Shown here: positions 25,036-33,569 of the stretch, piece by piece
Numbering within the stretch: the first letter of the stretch is position 1
How the letters are laid out: every line of letters begins with the position of its first letter
NCBI GenBank assembly: GCA_937988775.1
Contig: CALKHP010000030.1
Location: 360,946 to 424,945, forward strand
Length of the DNA stretch: 64,000 nucleotides
Direction: 5' to 3'
Source of the DNA: an uncultured Alphaproteobacteria bacterium
Lineage (GTDB): Bacteria; Pseudomonadota; Alphaproteobacteria; Rhizobiales; Beijerinckiaceae
Notes under the pieces: generated by a model
What the model was told of the DNA's origin: nothing
The model's database searches: none
What the model saw: the letters and a program-made list of their open reading frames with translations, nothing else
Made by a program: the position numbers and the translations under genes

Positions 25036-26079
25036 TCAGCGCGCGGGCGGGCAGCCGGATGCGCGGATGATCAGCCTCGGCTGCGAGATCTCGCGCTTGA
25101 CGGGCGCATCCGGATTGTCGATGCGCTCGAGCAGCAGGCGCGCGGCCGCGGTGCCGATGGCATGGGAATCGATGCCGACCGTCGACAAAGCCGGCGTCCA
25201 CAATTCGGCTTCGGCGAGATCGTCATAGCCGAACACCGCGAAATCGCGGCCGGGTTCGCGGCCGACCTGGCGCAGGCCGAGCATGACGCCGAAGGCGATG
25301 ACATCGTTGAAGCACACCGCCGCCGTCGGCGGATCGTCGAGCCGCAGCAGCCGCTTGATGGCGTCGGCGCCCATGCTGCGGCTCGGCGTGCCGGTCACCA
25401 CCAGCTCCGGCGCCAGCGGCAGGCCGTTGGCGGCGAGCGTCTCGCGATAGCCGGCGCGGCGCTCGCGCCCGGTCGAGGTCAGGTCCACGCCGCCGATCAT
25501 GGCGATGCGCCGGTGGCCGAGCCCGATCAGGTGCTCGGTGACGAGGGAAATGCCGCGATGATTGGCGTGGCCGGCGTAATCGAGGCCGCTGCCGGCGATA
25601 TCGCGCGACATCAGCACGCAGGCGATGCCCTGCTCCCTCAGCCGCCGCATGCTGTCGAGATCGGTGCCCTGCGCCGGGCAGATCACCAGCCCGTCGGCAT
25701 TATATTCGCGCATCGTCGAGATGAACTGCTCCTGCCGGGCCGGGTCCTCATCCGAATTCGAGATGAACACCGTGCGGCCGAGATCGAGGAAGGCGCGCTG
25801 GATTTCCGCCGTCAGCCCGGTGAAATACGGGTTGGTGATCTCGTTGATGGCGACGCCGATGGTGTGGGTGCGCCGCGTGCGCAGGTTGGCGGCGCCGCGA
25901 TTATAGACATAGCCGAGCAGGCGCGCCGATTCGAGCACGCGGGCGCGCGTCTTCTCGGCGACGAGCGGGCTCTTGGCCAGCACCAGCGACACCGTCGCCC
26001 GCGACACGCCGGCATGGGCGGCCAGATCGCGCAGGGTCAGCCGCTCACGGGCACGCAGCAATTTCGGCCGTTCATTCAT
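25036..26079 (-). CDS. LacI family transcriptional regulator
   Basis: Encodes 347 residues. The N-terminal helix-turn-helix is LTLRDLAAHAGVSRATVSLVLAKSP, followed by the hinge-type LLGYVYNRGAANLRTRR. The periplasmic-binding-protein-like effector domain runs from THTIGVAINEITNPYF to AARLLLERIDNPD. ATG 26079 gives the usual start; GGAGGA lies about 11 bases upstream. It lies between the ABC/CoA operon, in the same direction, and the divergent crotonase gene. The operators at 24887 and 13269 are its probable targets. The effector is likely the imported substrate or a derivative. Confidence 0.93.
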   Translation of the reverse strand: MNERPKLLRARERLTLRDLAAHAGVSRATVSLVLAKSPLVAEKTRARVLESARLLGYVYNRGAANLRTRRTHTIGVAINEITNPYFTGLTAEIQRAFLDLGRTVFISNSDEDPARQEQFISTMREYNADGLVICPAQGTDLDSMRRLREQGIACVLMSRDIAGSGLDYAGHANHRGISLVTEHLIGLGHRRIAMIGGVDLTSTGRERRAGYRETLAANGLPLAPELVVTGTPSRSMGADAIKRLLRLDDPPTAAVCFNDVIAFGVMLGLRQVGREPGRDFAVFGYDDLAEAELWTPALSTVGIDSHAIGTAAARLLLERIDNPDAPVKREISQPRLIIRASGCPPAR

Positions 26080-26135
26080 GACGGCCGGTTCCTCCCCAAA
26101 CCACAACCAACACCGCGACAGATGGAGAATATAGC

Positions 26136-26903
26136 ATGACCGATGAAATCCGCATCGTGAAGGATGGCTTCATCGCCGAGATCATCCTTGATCGCCCCAG
26201 GAAAATGAACGCCGTCACGCCAGCCATGGCGGCGGCCATCGAGCGCCATTGCCGCGAATTCGACCGCGATGACAGTGTGCGCGTGGTACTGCTGCGCGGC
26301 GCGGGAGAGCGCGCCTTCTGTGCCGGCAGCGACCTCAACGCGCTGGCAGAGTATCCGACATCGTGGAAATTCCGCAACCGTGTGGAATATGCCACCGCGG
26401 TGCGCGACCTGCGCAAGCCGGTGGTCGCCGCCCTGCATGGCTGGGTTCTCGGCGGCGGCGCCGAAATGGCGCTCTCGGCCGATATCCGCGTGATGGGCCG
26501 CGGCGCCCGCCTCGGCTTCCCCGAGGTGACGCGCGGCTGGGTCGGCGGCGGCGGCGCCTCGCAGATGCTGCCGCGCCTGATTGGCTACGGCCAGGCGATG
26601 CGGCTCTTGCTGATCGGCGAGCCGATCGATGCCGCCGAGGCGCACCGGCTCGGCATCGTCGAATTCCTGGTCGACGACGCCAAGGTCGAGGACGAGGCCC
26701 GCGCCATTTGCCGCAAGATCGCCGGCTTCAGCCCGGTCGCCGCCGAATCGGTCAAGGCCGCCGTGCGCATGGCGCTGCAATCCGACCTGCCGAGCGGCAT
26801 CCGCTACGAGAACGAGATGAACACGCTGTGCTTCGCCGCCGGCGACCACATGGAAGGCATCCGCGCCTTCCGCGAAAAGCGCGACGCCGAGTTCAAGGCA
26901 TAA
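26136..26903 (+). CDS. Crotonase (enoyl-CoA hydratase/isomerase) family protein
   Basis: Encodes 255 residues of the crotonase fold. The oxyanion hole is formed by FCAGSDLNAL and GWVLGGGAEMAL. The FPEVTRGWVGGGGASQMLPRLIG segment keeps a glutamate at the position of rat hydratase Glu144, but the second glutamate (AMEMVLTG in classical hydratases) is replaced by Arg in AMRLLLIG. A simple hydratase role is therefore doubtful; isomerase, lyase or hydrolase activity is possible. GGAG precedes the ATG. It is divergent from the LacI regulator with a 56-base shared gap, so it probably belongs to the same catabolic locus. Confidence 0.9.
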   Translation: MTDEIRIVKDGFIAEIILDRPRKMNAVTPAMAAAIERHCREFDRDDSVRVVLLRGAGERAFCAGSDLNALAEYPTSWKFRNRVEYATAVRDLRKPVVAALHGWVLGGGAEMALSADIRVMGRGARLGFPEVTRGWVGGGGASQMLPRLIGYGQAMRLLLIGEPIDAAEAHRLGIVEFLVDDAKVEDEARAICRKIAGFSPVAAESVKAAVRMALQSDLPSGIRYENEMNTLCFAAGDHMEGIRAFREKRDAEFKA

Positions 26904-26912
26904 CGATCGGCT

Positions 26913-27488
26913 TCAACGCATGCCCGGGACGCGCACGGGCTTGCCGTCCGCCGCACGCAGCACGCCATCGCTGCGCGGCGGCGGGTCGGCGGCGATTACC
27001 ATCGCCCAATAGACGCGGTAGCGCGTCGCCGGCGCCTTGGCGAGCGCGATGCCGAAGCGCGTTGCCCCGGCAAGCAGCAGGTTGGCGTTATGGCCGGAAG
27101 ACCGACGCCAGCCGTCGAAGGCTTCCTGCGTCGAGAGATAGCCGCCGCCGAGGTTTTCCCCGGCGCGCGCGCTGTCGAGCCCGGCCGCCAGCAGGCGCTG
27201 CGAGAAACTGCCGCCGATATCATGCGACAGCGTGCCGGAAGCAGCCATGGTATCGGCGTGGCGGCGCGCCATCGCGGTCAGCGCCGGATCGAGCCTGACG
27301 GAACCGAGGCCACGGCTCGCGCGATAGGCGTTCAGCAGCCGCAGCGCCTCGGCCGGATCGAGCTTCACGGCAGCGACCGAGCGCAGGACGCGCGCATCGA
27401 CCGGGCCGGTCCGCGCCGGTTCACCCGCGCAACCCGCCAAGGCCAGCGCGGCCGCGAGCACGGCCAGGGCCGCAATATTTTTCCGCAT
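26913..27488 (-). CDS. CAP-domain (SCP/PR1-like) lipoprotein
   Basis: Encodes 191 residues. A lipoprotein signal peptide ends in LALAGC (Cys20). The CAP domain has LLNAYRASRGLGSVRLDPAL, MARRHADTMAASGTLSHD, ENLGGGYLSTQEAFDGWRRSSGH and YRVYWAMVIA, matching PF00188. Bacterial CAP proteins are extracytoplasmic and mostly of unknown function. The gene is convergent with the crotonase gene, with 9 bases between their stops. Upstream lies a two-hairpin repeat. Confidence 0.9.
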   Translation of the reverse strand: MRKNIAALAVLAAALALAGCAGEPARTGPVDARVLRSVAAVKLDPAEALRLLNAYRASRGLGSVRLDPALTAMARRHADTMAASGTLSHDIGGSFSQRLLAAGLDSARAGENLGGGYLSTQEAFDGWRRSSGHNANLLLAGATRFGIALAKAPATRYRVYWAMVIAADPPPRSDGVLRAADGKPVRVPGMR

Positions 27489-27523
27489 GGTTTTGAACCC
27501 GCCTTCGAGAACCTCTTCGCCGC

Positions 27524-27630
27524 CTAGAGCAAGTTCGTCTGTTGCGAACTTGCTCCATGTTAAAATTGTCGAGCAAATTCATCGGATTATATGGATTCAT
27601 TCGACTCCATATAATCCGATTTTGCTCTAG
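27524..27630 (+). repeat. 107-bp two-hairpin intergenic repeat, copy 2
   Basis: Same length and ends (CTAGAG/CTCTAG) as the element at 11380-11486 but in the opposite orientation. Hairpin arms are GAGCAAGTTCG / CGAACTTGCTC (11 base pairs) and ATCGGATTATATGGATTC / GACTCCATATAATCCGAT (17 of 18 paired). Where the arms differ from copy 1, both sides of the stem change together. It fills most of the 213-base gap between the CAP lipoprotein gene and the gene ending at 27702. Confidence 0.85.
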
Positions 27631-27701
27631 CCGCCAATCGGGGCAGCATCGCGACCGGCGCGGCTCAGGCGTTGCGGCCTGCCGTCAGGCCGGGGCGGCG
27701 C

Positions 27702-29306
27702 TCACGGCTTGTCGCGCGTCAGCACGCCGTCGAAACCGCAGGCCGCGCCATGGTAGGACATGCAATCGCCCGCCGTTTCGCCACGCAGGCTGCCATCCGC
27801 GCCGCGCTCGAAGGCGATGGTGCAGACGGGCGCGCGCGGGTTCTGCGCGTCGTAGCTCTTCGCCGTCACGCGGCGGCCTTCCGGCTTGCCGTACAGCGTG
27901 ACGGCGCCGGAGCAGCCCTCGGTTGCCGTGACCAGATCGATCACCAGGAATTGCGGCTTGGCGTTGCCGCGCCGGATCGTGGCGGCAAGCTTGCCCTCGC
28001 CGCTGCCGGCCCAGGCGCCGCTCCACGGATCGACGACCGCCTCGGCCGGCGGAAGCCGCGCGAGGCACAGCCGCTTGGCGGTATCCTCCTCGGCTTGCAG
28101 GTCGGGCGCCTCCGCCGCATCGCGCGTGCACGAACTGTTCGCGGCATAGGCAAACAGGCGGCCATCGGCCGAGATCGCCAGCGGCTTGGTCTCGGTGCTG
28201 CCGCCGCGCGTGCCCTTCAGCCGCCGGGTGGCGAAAACCGTCAGGTCGACAACGCGCAGGCCATCCTCGCCGCTGTAGAAGATGCGCTTGCCGACACCAT
28301 CAAGTTCGAAACCTTCGAGGTTCCAGCCGTCGCGGGCGACGGTACGCACCTCGCCGCCACCTTCCGCGACCTTGATCGCCAGCGCGCCGCCGCCGAGCTT
28401 GACCGCCCAGGCCGTATACGGCCCGGCGCTCTGCTCGTTGAGGCGCTCTTCCGCCTCGCCATACATCGTGGCGCGCGCCGCGCGCCCGGCCGCAAGCCTC
28501 GCCACATCGCGCGCCTCGAAGCGCTGCGCCACGGCCGGCGGCACCTCCGTCAATTCCTTGTAGCCCTCGGCATTCGCCGCCAGGATCATGTCCTTGCCGA
28601 GCGGGCGGTGGGCGCGGATATAGAGCGTGCCGTTGTCCCAGAGCCAGCCGCCGAACCCGCTGATATCGCCGGGCTGCTCGGGCGCGCCGCGATGCTGCAA
28701 CGGCGAGGCCGCCACCAGCTTGCCATCCGCCAGGCGGTACAGCCAAAGCTGGTTGGTCTCATCCGAGACGACCTCGCTGACCATCAGCACGAGCATGCTG
28801 CCATCCGGGGAGAAGCGCGCCTGATAGGGAAGCTGCTGCCAGCGCTCGGGATAGGCCGCGCGCAGCGCCTCGTTCGGCAAGGTGGTGACGGTTTCCGGCA
28901 CGAGCGGCGCTGCGGCGCTATCGAGAAGCGCGGCGATGCGCGGCGGATAGATCGCCTGCAGGCAGAGCAACTGGCCGAACTGCTTCGGGCTCAAGCCCTC
29001 CTCGCTGTCGGGGACCGGCTTGACCGCGTCGAGGGCGCAGCGCCGGTTGCGCTCGGCGAGCCAGGCGCGCTGGCCGGCCTGCACCTGCTTGCGCTCTGCG
29101 GGCTCGTCCTGCGCGGCCAGCGCCTGCTGGAAAACATCCGCCATCCGGCCATCGAGCGAGCCGACCGTACCCCAGCTACAGATCACATGTTCGATCTGGC
29201 TGATGCCTTTTTTGCAGACAAAACCGGGCTTGGCCGCCGCACTCGGGGAAAGTGCCGGCAATGCCAGGAAAGCGGCGAGAAACGCGCCATGCGCCAGGGT
29301 TTTCAT
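27702..29306 (-). CDS. Exported protein with LprI/DUF1311-like N-terminal domain
   Basis: Encodes 534 residues with a signal peptide (cleavage near PSAAAKP). Residues about 25-95 carry the DUF1311/LprI pattern: FVCKKGISQIEHVIC, a LDGRMADVF helix, and QRAWLAERNRRC, with paired cysteines. The remainder looks like beta-propeller-type blades (ARFSPDGSMLVLMV, LWLYRLADGKLV, LAISADGRLFAYA) with several late cysteines. LprI-type domains can inhibit lysozyme; whether this protein does is unknown. ATG 29306 overlaps the stop of the gene before it (ATGA) and has GGGAAAG upstream. Confidence 0.8.
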   Translation of the reverse strand: MKTLAHGAFLAAFLALPALSPSAAAKPGFVCKKGISQIEHVICSWGTVGSLDGRMADVFQQALAAQDEPAERKQVQAGQRAWLAERNRRCALDAVKPVPDSEEGLSPKQFGQLLCLQAIYPPRIAALLDSAAAPLVPETVTTLPNEALRAAYPERWQQLPYQARFSPDGSMLVLMVSEVVSDETNQLWLYRLADGKLVAASPLQHRGAPEQPGDISGFGGWLWDNGTLYIRAHRPLGKDMILAANAEGYKELTEVPPAVAQRFEARDVARLAAGRAARATMYGEAEERLNEQSAGPYTAWAVKLGGGALAIKVAEGGGEVRTVARDGWNLEGFELDGVGKRIFYSGEDGLRVVDLTVFATRRLKGTRGGSTETKPLAISADGRLFAYAANSSCTRDAAEAPDLQAEEDTAKRLCLARLPPAEAVVDPWSGAWAGSGEGKLAATIRRGNAKPQFLVIDLVTATEGCSGAVTLYGKPEGRRVTAKSYDAQNPRAPVCTIAFERGADGSLRGETAGDCMSYHGAACGFDGVLTRDKP

Positions 29307-29806
29307 GGCGCTTTCCCACCGCACATCGCGAACAGCTTGGCCGCGGCCTTCACCGCGCCTTTCAGCGGATATTCGGTGACGCGGCCCTCGGCCGTGACAG
29401 TGAGCTTGCCGGGCGCAGCGAGGATAGCGCGCAGCGCACGGCCGAGTTTCACCCGGCCCTGGAGATGCAGCAGGTCGTCCATTTCCTGATGATGCGCCGT
29501 GGTGGAGATCTCCAGCTTCAACGCGCCAGTGGTGAGCCTAACCGGCAGTTTCGCGCCATTCCTGGCCTTGATCGCTTCATGCTCCACCCGGAACACCGCG
29601 TCGGTCGCGCCCTTGTCGCAACGGATCACCAGCGGCGCATAATCGCTGTCGGGAATGCCATAGGCGAGCGCCGCCATGGCGCCGTCGCCATAGCCGAACC
29701 AACTCAACTCCTCCTCGGCGGCGGCGGGCGTCGCGAGGCCAAGCGCGAGTGCTGCGAGCAAGGCCCGGCCGGCCATTCCGGCGCTTGCGGCATGGTGTCG
29801 TTTCAC
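29303..29806 (-). CDS. Small exported protein, unknown function
   Basis: Encodes 167 residues with a clear signal peptide (MAGRALLAALALGLATPAAAEE). The mature part has two cysteines (IRCDKG and FAMCGG), so a disulfide is likely in the periplasm. Middle residues read VRLTTGALKLEISTTAHH and the end has EYPLKGAVKAAAKLF. I do not recognise a family. It is translationally coupled to the LprI-like gene and follows the two-helix membrane protein gene by 27 bases, so the three form an operon. Confidence 0.75.
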   Translation of the reverse strand: MKRHHAASAGMAGRALLAALALGLATPAAAEEELSWFGYGDGAMAALAYGIPDSDYAPLVIRCDKGATDAVFRVEHEAIKARNGAKLPVRLTTGALKLEISTTAHHQEMDDLLHLQGRVKLGRALRAILAAPGKLTVTAEGRVTEYPLKGAVKAAAKLFAMCGGKAP

Positions 29807-29833
29807 GCGAAATTCCTTTGGTATGACATGATG

Positions 29834-31024
29834 TTAGCCGCCGATCAGACGGATGAAGGAGATGACCGCGCGGTAGTTCCAGCCGGCGGTGCGGATGATT
29901 TCGATCACCGGCTGTTTCAGCTCCTGCAGGTTGAAAGTATAGGTGTAGCTCAGGTCGAAACGCGGCTTGCCGTCGTGGAACATCAGCCCGAAAACGCGCT
30001 CCTGCCTGAATTCGTAGAAGGTGATGCCACGGGAGGATTTCCACGCCAGGCTGGCGAGGTTCGGGCCGCGCCCGGCCGACCATCTGAAGGATGCGTAACG
30101 GTCCTGCGCCCGCACATTATGCTGACCGGCATCGAAGCGCAGCACGAGCCGATAGGCCTCCTTCATGCTGTGCAGCCGCATCAGGTCGGCCCATTTGGCA
30201 TCGGCATAGCGCCAGTCGACGAAAAGCTCGTTGGGGCGCGTGCCGCGACTGACCTCGAACGGGATATCCTGCTCGCTCAGCGCCAGCAGACGCTGCATCA
30301 GGGCCTCCGCCGCGATGGGGGCGACGCCGCGCACCGCCGGCTCCCCACCCGCCCAGGCGGCGATGCGGCCGAAGATAACGAATTGCAGCGCGGCCCAGAC
30401 GAAAATTCCGTATTTGACGATCGTTTTCAACGTGTTACCGAATTCGTCTCCGGCCAGATCGCCTGCCGTCGGCAGGCCGGGCATGGCGGAAAACCGCGCC
30501 TCGGCGCGCGCGGCATCGGGGGCGAGCACCAGCAGAAGATGCCGGTCGTCGCGCCTGATGCGCCCGCGCCAGAAACCGTCGGCGATCGTCGCGTCAGCCG
30601 TGCTTTCGGGCAGTTTGACCTGATATTGGCGCGCGATTGCCGCCGCCGCTTGCGCCACCGCCTCGGCCGAGCCTGCCTGAATGGCGAGCACGATGGTGCG
30701 GTCGGGGTTGCTCGCCAAAGCGGCGGCTTCCGCCGACGGAAACATCCGGCGCATGTCGATCACCGGCGCATCGGTGGCGAGCAGGCGCCTGCCATGCACG
30801 AAGCGCCCATCCGATACCGCCCATGGCGACCCGGATGCTTGCGGCGGCCCGTCGATCAGGCCGTATTTCGCCTGCACGAGCCCGACCACGAGGGCCGGAA
30901 GGCCGACGCCGAGCCCAAAAAAATACAGGAAAAACAGCAGCACGCGCACGGATTTGCGCGGCCGCTTCGGCGGCGCGCTGCCACCATGCTCCATGTCGAT
31001 CGCCGCGCCCCCTGACGGGTCCAT
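29834..31024 (-). CDS. Two-helix membrane protein, unknown function
   Basis: Encodes 396 residues. A basic proline-rich N-terminus (APPKRPRKSVR) precedes a strong hydrophobic helix (about 28-52) and then an extracytoplasmic domain; a second helix lies near 203-226 (YGIFVWAALQFVIFGRIAAWA), followed by a cytoplasmic domain rich in aromatic and basic residues. The first extracytoplasmic portion resembles the TPM/YgcG type of arrangement only in outline. No family is recognised with confidence. It is the first gene of a three-gene envelope operon and diverges from the AraC regulator. Confidence 0.7.
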   Translation of the reverse strand: MDPSGGAAIDMEHGGSAPPKRPRKSVRVLLFFLYFFGLGVGLPALVVGLVQAKYGLIDGPPQASGSPWAVSDGRFVHGRRLLATDAPVIDMRRMFPSAEAAALASNPDRTIVLAIQAGSAEAVAQAAAAIARQYQVKLPESTADATIADGFWRGRIRRDDRHLLLVLAPDAARAEARFSAMPGLPTAGDLAGDEFGNTLKTIVKYGIFVWAALQFVIFGRIAAWAGGEPAVRGVAPIAAEALMQRLLALSEQDIPFEVSRGTRPNELFVDWRYADAKWADLMRLHSMKEAYRLVLRFDAGQHNVRAQDRYASFRWSAGRGPNLASLAWKSSRGITFYEFRQERVFGLMFHDGKPRFDLSYTYTFNLQELKQPVIEIIRTAGWNYRAVISFIRLIGG

Positions 31025-31172
31025 GCCGGTTTGCCTCCCGTTCAGCCGAGCATGCCCATTATCGGCCGGTCCGTCGCGGACCAGAGGGAACCGGACCGGG
31101 CCTCGGCGGCCCCAAATTGACGCGCCGCCCGGGCTGTTGCATGTTTGCGACAGGTAACGGCGGGAGGGCGCC

Positions 31173-32147
31173 TTGGACGGTCAGGACGACGCACAGCCGC
31201 CTTCCCGGCATCTTGCAACCGCCACGCTGCCGGCGCGCGACCGGCTGCCGGTCTGGCGCGAAGCCTTCGGACGGACGATGGTGCGGCTCGAGATCGAACC
31301 GTTGTGCGGCACGTCCTTCCAGGCGGAGGGGGCGTTGCAGCTCCTGCCGGGCGCGGCGCTCGCCTCGGTGAGTTCGACGCCGTTCAGGGCTCAGCGCACG
31401 CAGCGGCTTATCCAAGGCGATGCGTGCGACATGACCATCCTGGTCACGGCAAGCGCGCCGATCCGCGTCGCGCAATGCGGCAGGGAAGCCGTGCTGGCGG
31501 CCGGCGAGGCGATCTTCCTGCGCAGCGGTGAGCGCAGCGACATCCAGTCGCCGCATGCGGCGCATTTCACCAATATCTCGGTGCCGACCGCCAGCCTGGC
31601 ACCGCTGCTGCCGCATTGCGACGATCTCGCCATGACCGTCATCCCGAAGCAGGACGAACTGCTCGGGCTGCTGGTCGATTACGTCGCCTTGCTGCAAGCG
31701 CGGCACGACAGCGCCTCCGGCGCGCTTCGCCTGCTCGGCGCGGCGCATATCCGCGACCTGCTCGCCGCGGTGGCCGGGGCGCAAACCGGCACCACGGCGC
31801 TCGAACGCGGCGGCATCCGTGCGGCACGGAGGCGCGCCATCAGGGCCGAAATCCGCGCCCATCTGTGCGAACCGGGTCTGTCGATCGCCATGATCAGCGC
31901 CAACCAGGGGATTTCGCCGCGCTATATCCGCAAGCTGCTGCGGGAGGAGCATACAAGCTTCTCCGACACCGTGCTTGAGCTGCGCCTCGAACAGGCCCAC
32001 CGCAAGCTGCTCCACCCCGGATATGCCATGGAGACCATCGCCTCGCTCGCCCATGCCTGCGGCTTTGGCGATCTGTCCTATTTCAACCGCTGCTTCCGGC
32101 GCCACTTCGGCATGACCCCGTCGCAACTGCGCAACGGCGCGCGATAG
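31173..32147 (+). CDS. AraC family transcriptional regulator
   Basis: Encodes 324 residues. The N-terminal domain (about 1-190), with LPVWREAFGRTMVRLEIEP and PHAAHFTNISVPTASLAPLL, is of the AraC_binding_2 type. The C-terminal DNA-binding domain has two helix-turn-helices: SIAMISANQGISPRYIRKLLREE and METIASLAHACGFGDLSYFNRCFRRHFGMTPSQLR. The start is a TTG at 31173, supported by GGGAGG seven bases upstream. It diverges from the envelope cluster and precedes the racemase-like gene by 117 bases, one of which may be its target. Confidence 0.93.
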   Translation: MDGQDDAQPPSRHLATATLPARDRLPVWREAFGRTMVRLEIEPLCGTSFQAEGALQLLPGAALASVSSTPFRAQRTQRLIQGDACDMTILVTASAPIRVAQCGREAVLAAGEAIFLRSGERSDIQSPHAAHFTNISVPTASLAPLLPHCDDLAMTVIPKQDELLGLLVDYVALLQARHDSASGALRLLGAAHIRDLLAAVAGAQTGTTALERGGIRAARRRAIRAEIRAHLCEPGLSIAMISANQGISPRYIRKLLREEHTSFSDTVLELRLEQAHRKLLHPGYAMETIASLAHACGFGDLSYFNRCFRRHFGMTPSQLRNGAR

Positions 32148-32264
32148 GCCCTCAGGATACAATCCGACCGAATCAGGTTTCTTTCCTATCCGCTTGTTTC
32201 CATGCATTTTCCCGAGAAGAACCGGTATGTCTCTGCGGGAAACGCTCTTTATCCGGGGATACTC

Positions 32265-32921
32265 ATGCGCGTGACCCTCATCCATGCTCTCAGGCACTCA
32301 CCGCCGCCGATCGAGGAGGCCTTCGCCCGGCTCTGGCCGGAGGCGGCGTTGCGCAACCTGCTCGATGACGGCCTGTCGGCCGACCTTGCCCGCGATGGCG
32401 CGCTGACGCCGGCGATGACCGAGCGCTTCATGACGCTGACGCGCTATGCGGTCGCAACCGGGGCGCAAGCGATCCTGTTCACCTGCTCGGCCTTCGGGCC
32501 GTGCATCGAGGCCTGTGCCCAGGCGTTTCCATCGATCCCGATCCTGAAGCCAAACGAGGCGATGATCGAGGAGGCCGTCGAGATCGGCGGCAGGGTCGGC
32601 CTGCTTGCCAGTTTCGCGCCGACGCTCGCCTCGATGCCGGCCGAGTTTCCGCGCGGCACGGAACTCCAGACCATGCTGGCGCCCGGTGCCATGGCGGCGC
32701 TCGACCGGGGCGACATGGCGACACATAATCGGCTCGCCGCCCAGGCCGCGCGCGGATTCGCGCATTGCGACGTGATCGCCCTCGCCCAGTTCAGCCTGGC
32801 TCGCGCGGCGCCGGCGGTCGAGGCCGCAACGGGGAAGCCGGTCCTGACGACGCCGGACTGCGCGGTGCGCAAGCTGCGCCGCCTGATGGCCGCGAAAGAG
32901 GCCGGGGACAGCGCAAACTGA
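32265..32921 (+). CDS. Aspartate/glutamate racemase family protein
   Basis: Encodes 218 residues. Two cysteines in the expected settings, FTCSAFGP (Cys74) and TTPDCAVRKL (Cys199), match the catalytic pair of Asp/Glu/hydantoin racemases (PF01177), which invert or rearrange amino acids and related acids. ILKPNEAMIEEAV and GRVGLLASFAPT are typical internal strands. ATG 32265 is chosen over an upstream ATG because RVTLIHALRHSPPPIEEAF is the natural start and GGGGAT lies ahead of it. Substrate is unknown; malonate- or hydantoin-type activities are also possible in this family. Confidence 0.85.
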   Translation: MRVTLIHALRHSPPPIEEAFARLWPEAALRNLLDDGLSADLARDGALTPAMTERFMTLTRYAVATGAQAILFTCSAFGPCIEACAQAFPSIPILKPNEAMIEEAVEIGGRVGLLASFAPTLASMPAEFPRGTELQTMLAPGAMAALDRGDMATHNRLAAQAARGFAHCDVIALAQFSLARAAPAVEAATGKPVLTTPDCAVRKLRRLMAAKEAGDSAN

Positions 32922-33063
32922 GACAGCCACGCGTTCAAGGCGCCCTCGTGAACCGGTGCCGGCCGCGCGGCGCCTGTCTGCGGGCGCTCATGTCGCGGAC
33001 GCAACCGTTGTGCCGGGCCTTGCCGCGGCCTAAGCATGGCGCAGGGCTGGGAGCCCCTGAGCC

Positions 33064-33504
33064 ATGAACCACGCCGCACTCGTCACCGTGCATCTGTTCG
33101 CCGCCATCATGTTCGTCGGCACCGTGTTCTTCGAGGTGCTGATCCTCGAAGGCATCCGCAAGCCGGTCGGCCGCGAGACGATGCGCACGGTAGAGATCGC
33201 CATCGGCCGGCGCGCCCGGCGCATCATGCCCTTCGTGATGATCGCGCTCTATGGCGCCGGCGTCAGCATGGCCTGGCAATATCGCGATGCGCTGGCCCAT
33301 CCGTTCGGCAGCAGTTTCGCGACGCTGCTCTGGCTCAAGATCGTGCTGGCGCTCAGCGTTCTGGCGCATTTCATCACCGCGATCACGCTTTTGGCGACCG
33401 GCAGGATGACATCACGCCACTTCAAGATCATCCATATCAGCGTGTTCTGCCACGTCGTGCTGATCGTGTTCCTGGCCAAGGCAATGTTCTATATCAGTTG
33501 GTAA
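33064..33504 (+). CDS. CopD-like four-helix membrane protein
   Basis: Encodes 146 residues with four membrane helices: VTVHLFAAIMFVGTVFFEVLIL, RIMPFVMIALYGAGVSMA, LWLKIVLALSVLAHFITAITLLA and HISVFCHVVLIVFLAKAMFYI. Histidines placed near helix ends (His10, His93 area, His118, His123, His128 area) fit the CopD/DUF2269-type heme- or copper-associated membrane families. Role is unknown. GGGAG lies 10 bases before the ATG. It precedes aroQ by 65 bases. Confidence 0.78.
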   Translation: MNHAALVTVHLFAAIMFVGTVFFEVLILEGIRKPVGRETMRTVEIAIGRRARRIMPFVMIALYGAGVSMAWQYRDALAHPFGSSFATLLWLKIVLALSVLAHFITAITLLATGRMTSRHFKIIHISVFCHVVLIVFLAKAMFYISW

Positions 33505-33569
33505 CGCGGTGCGGCTAAACCGCTCCACGAGCCCCTCACCTAGCAACTCCCTAGAAGGTCGAACCCGCG

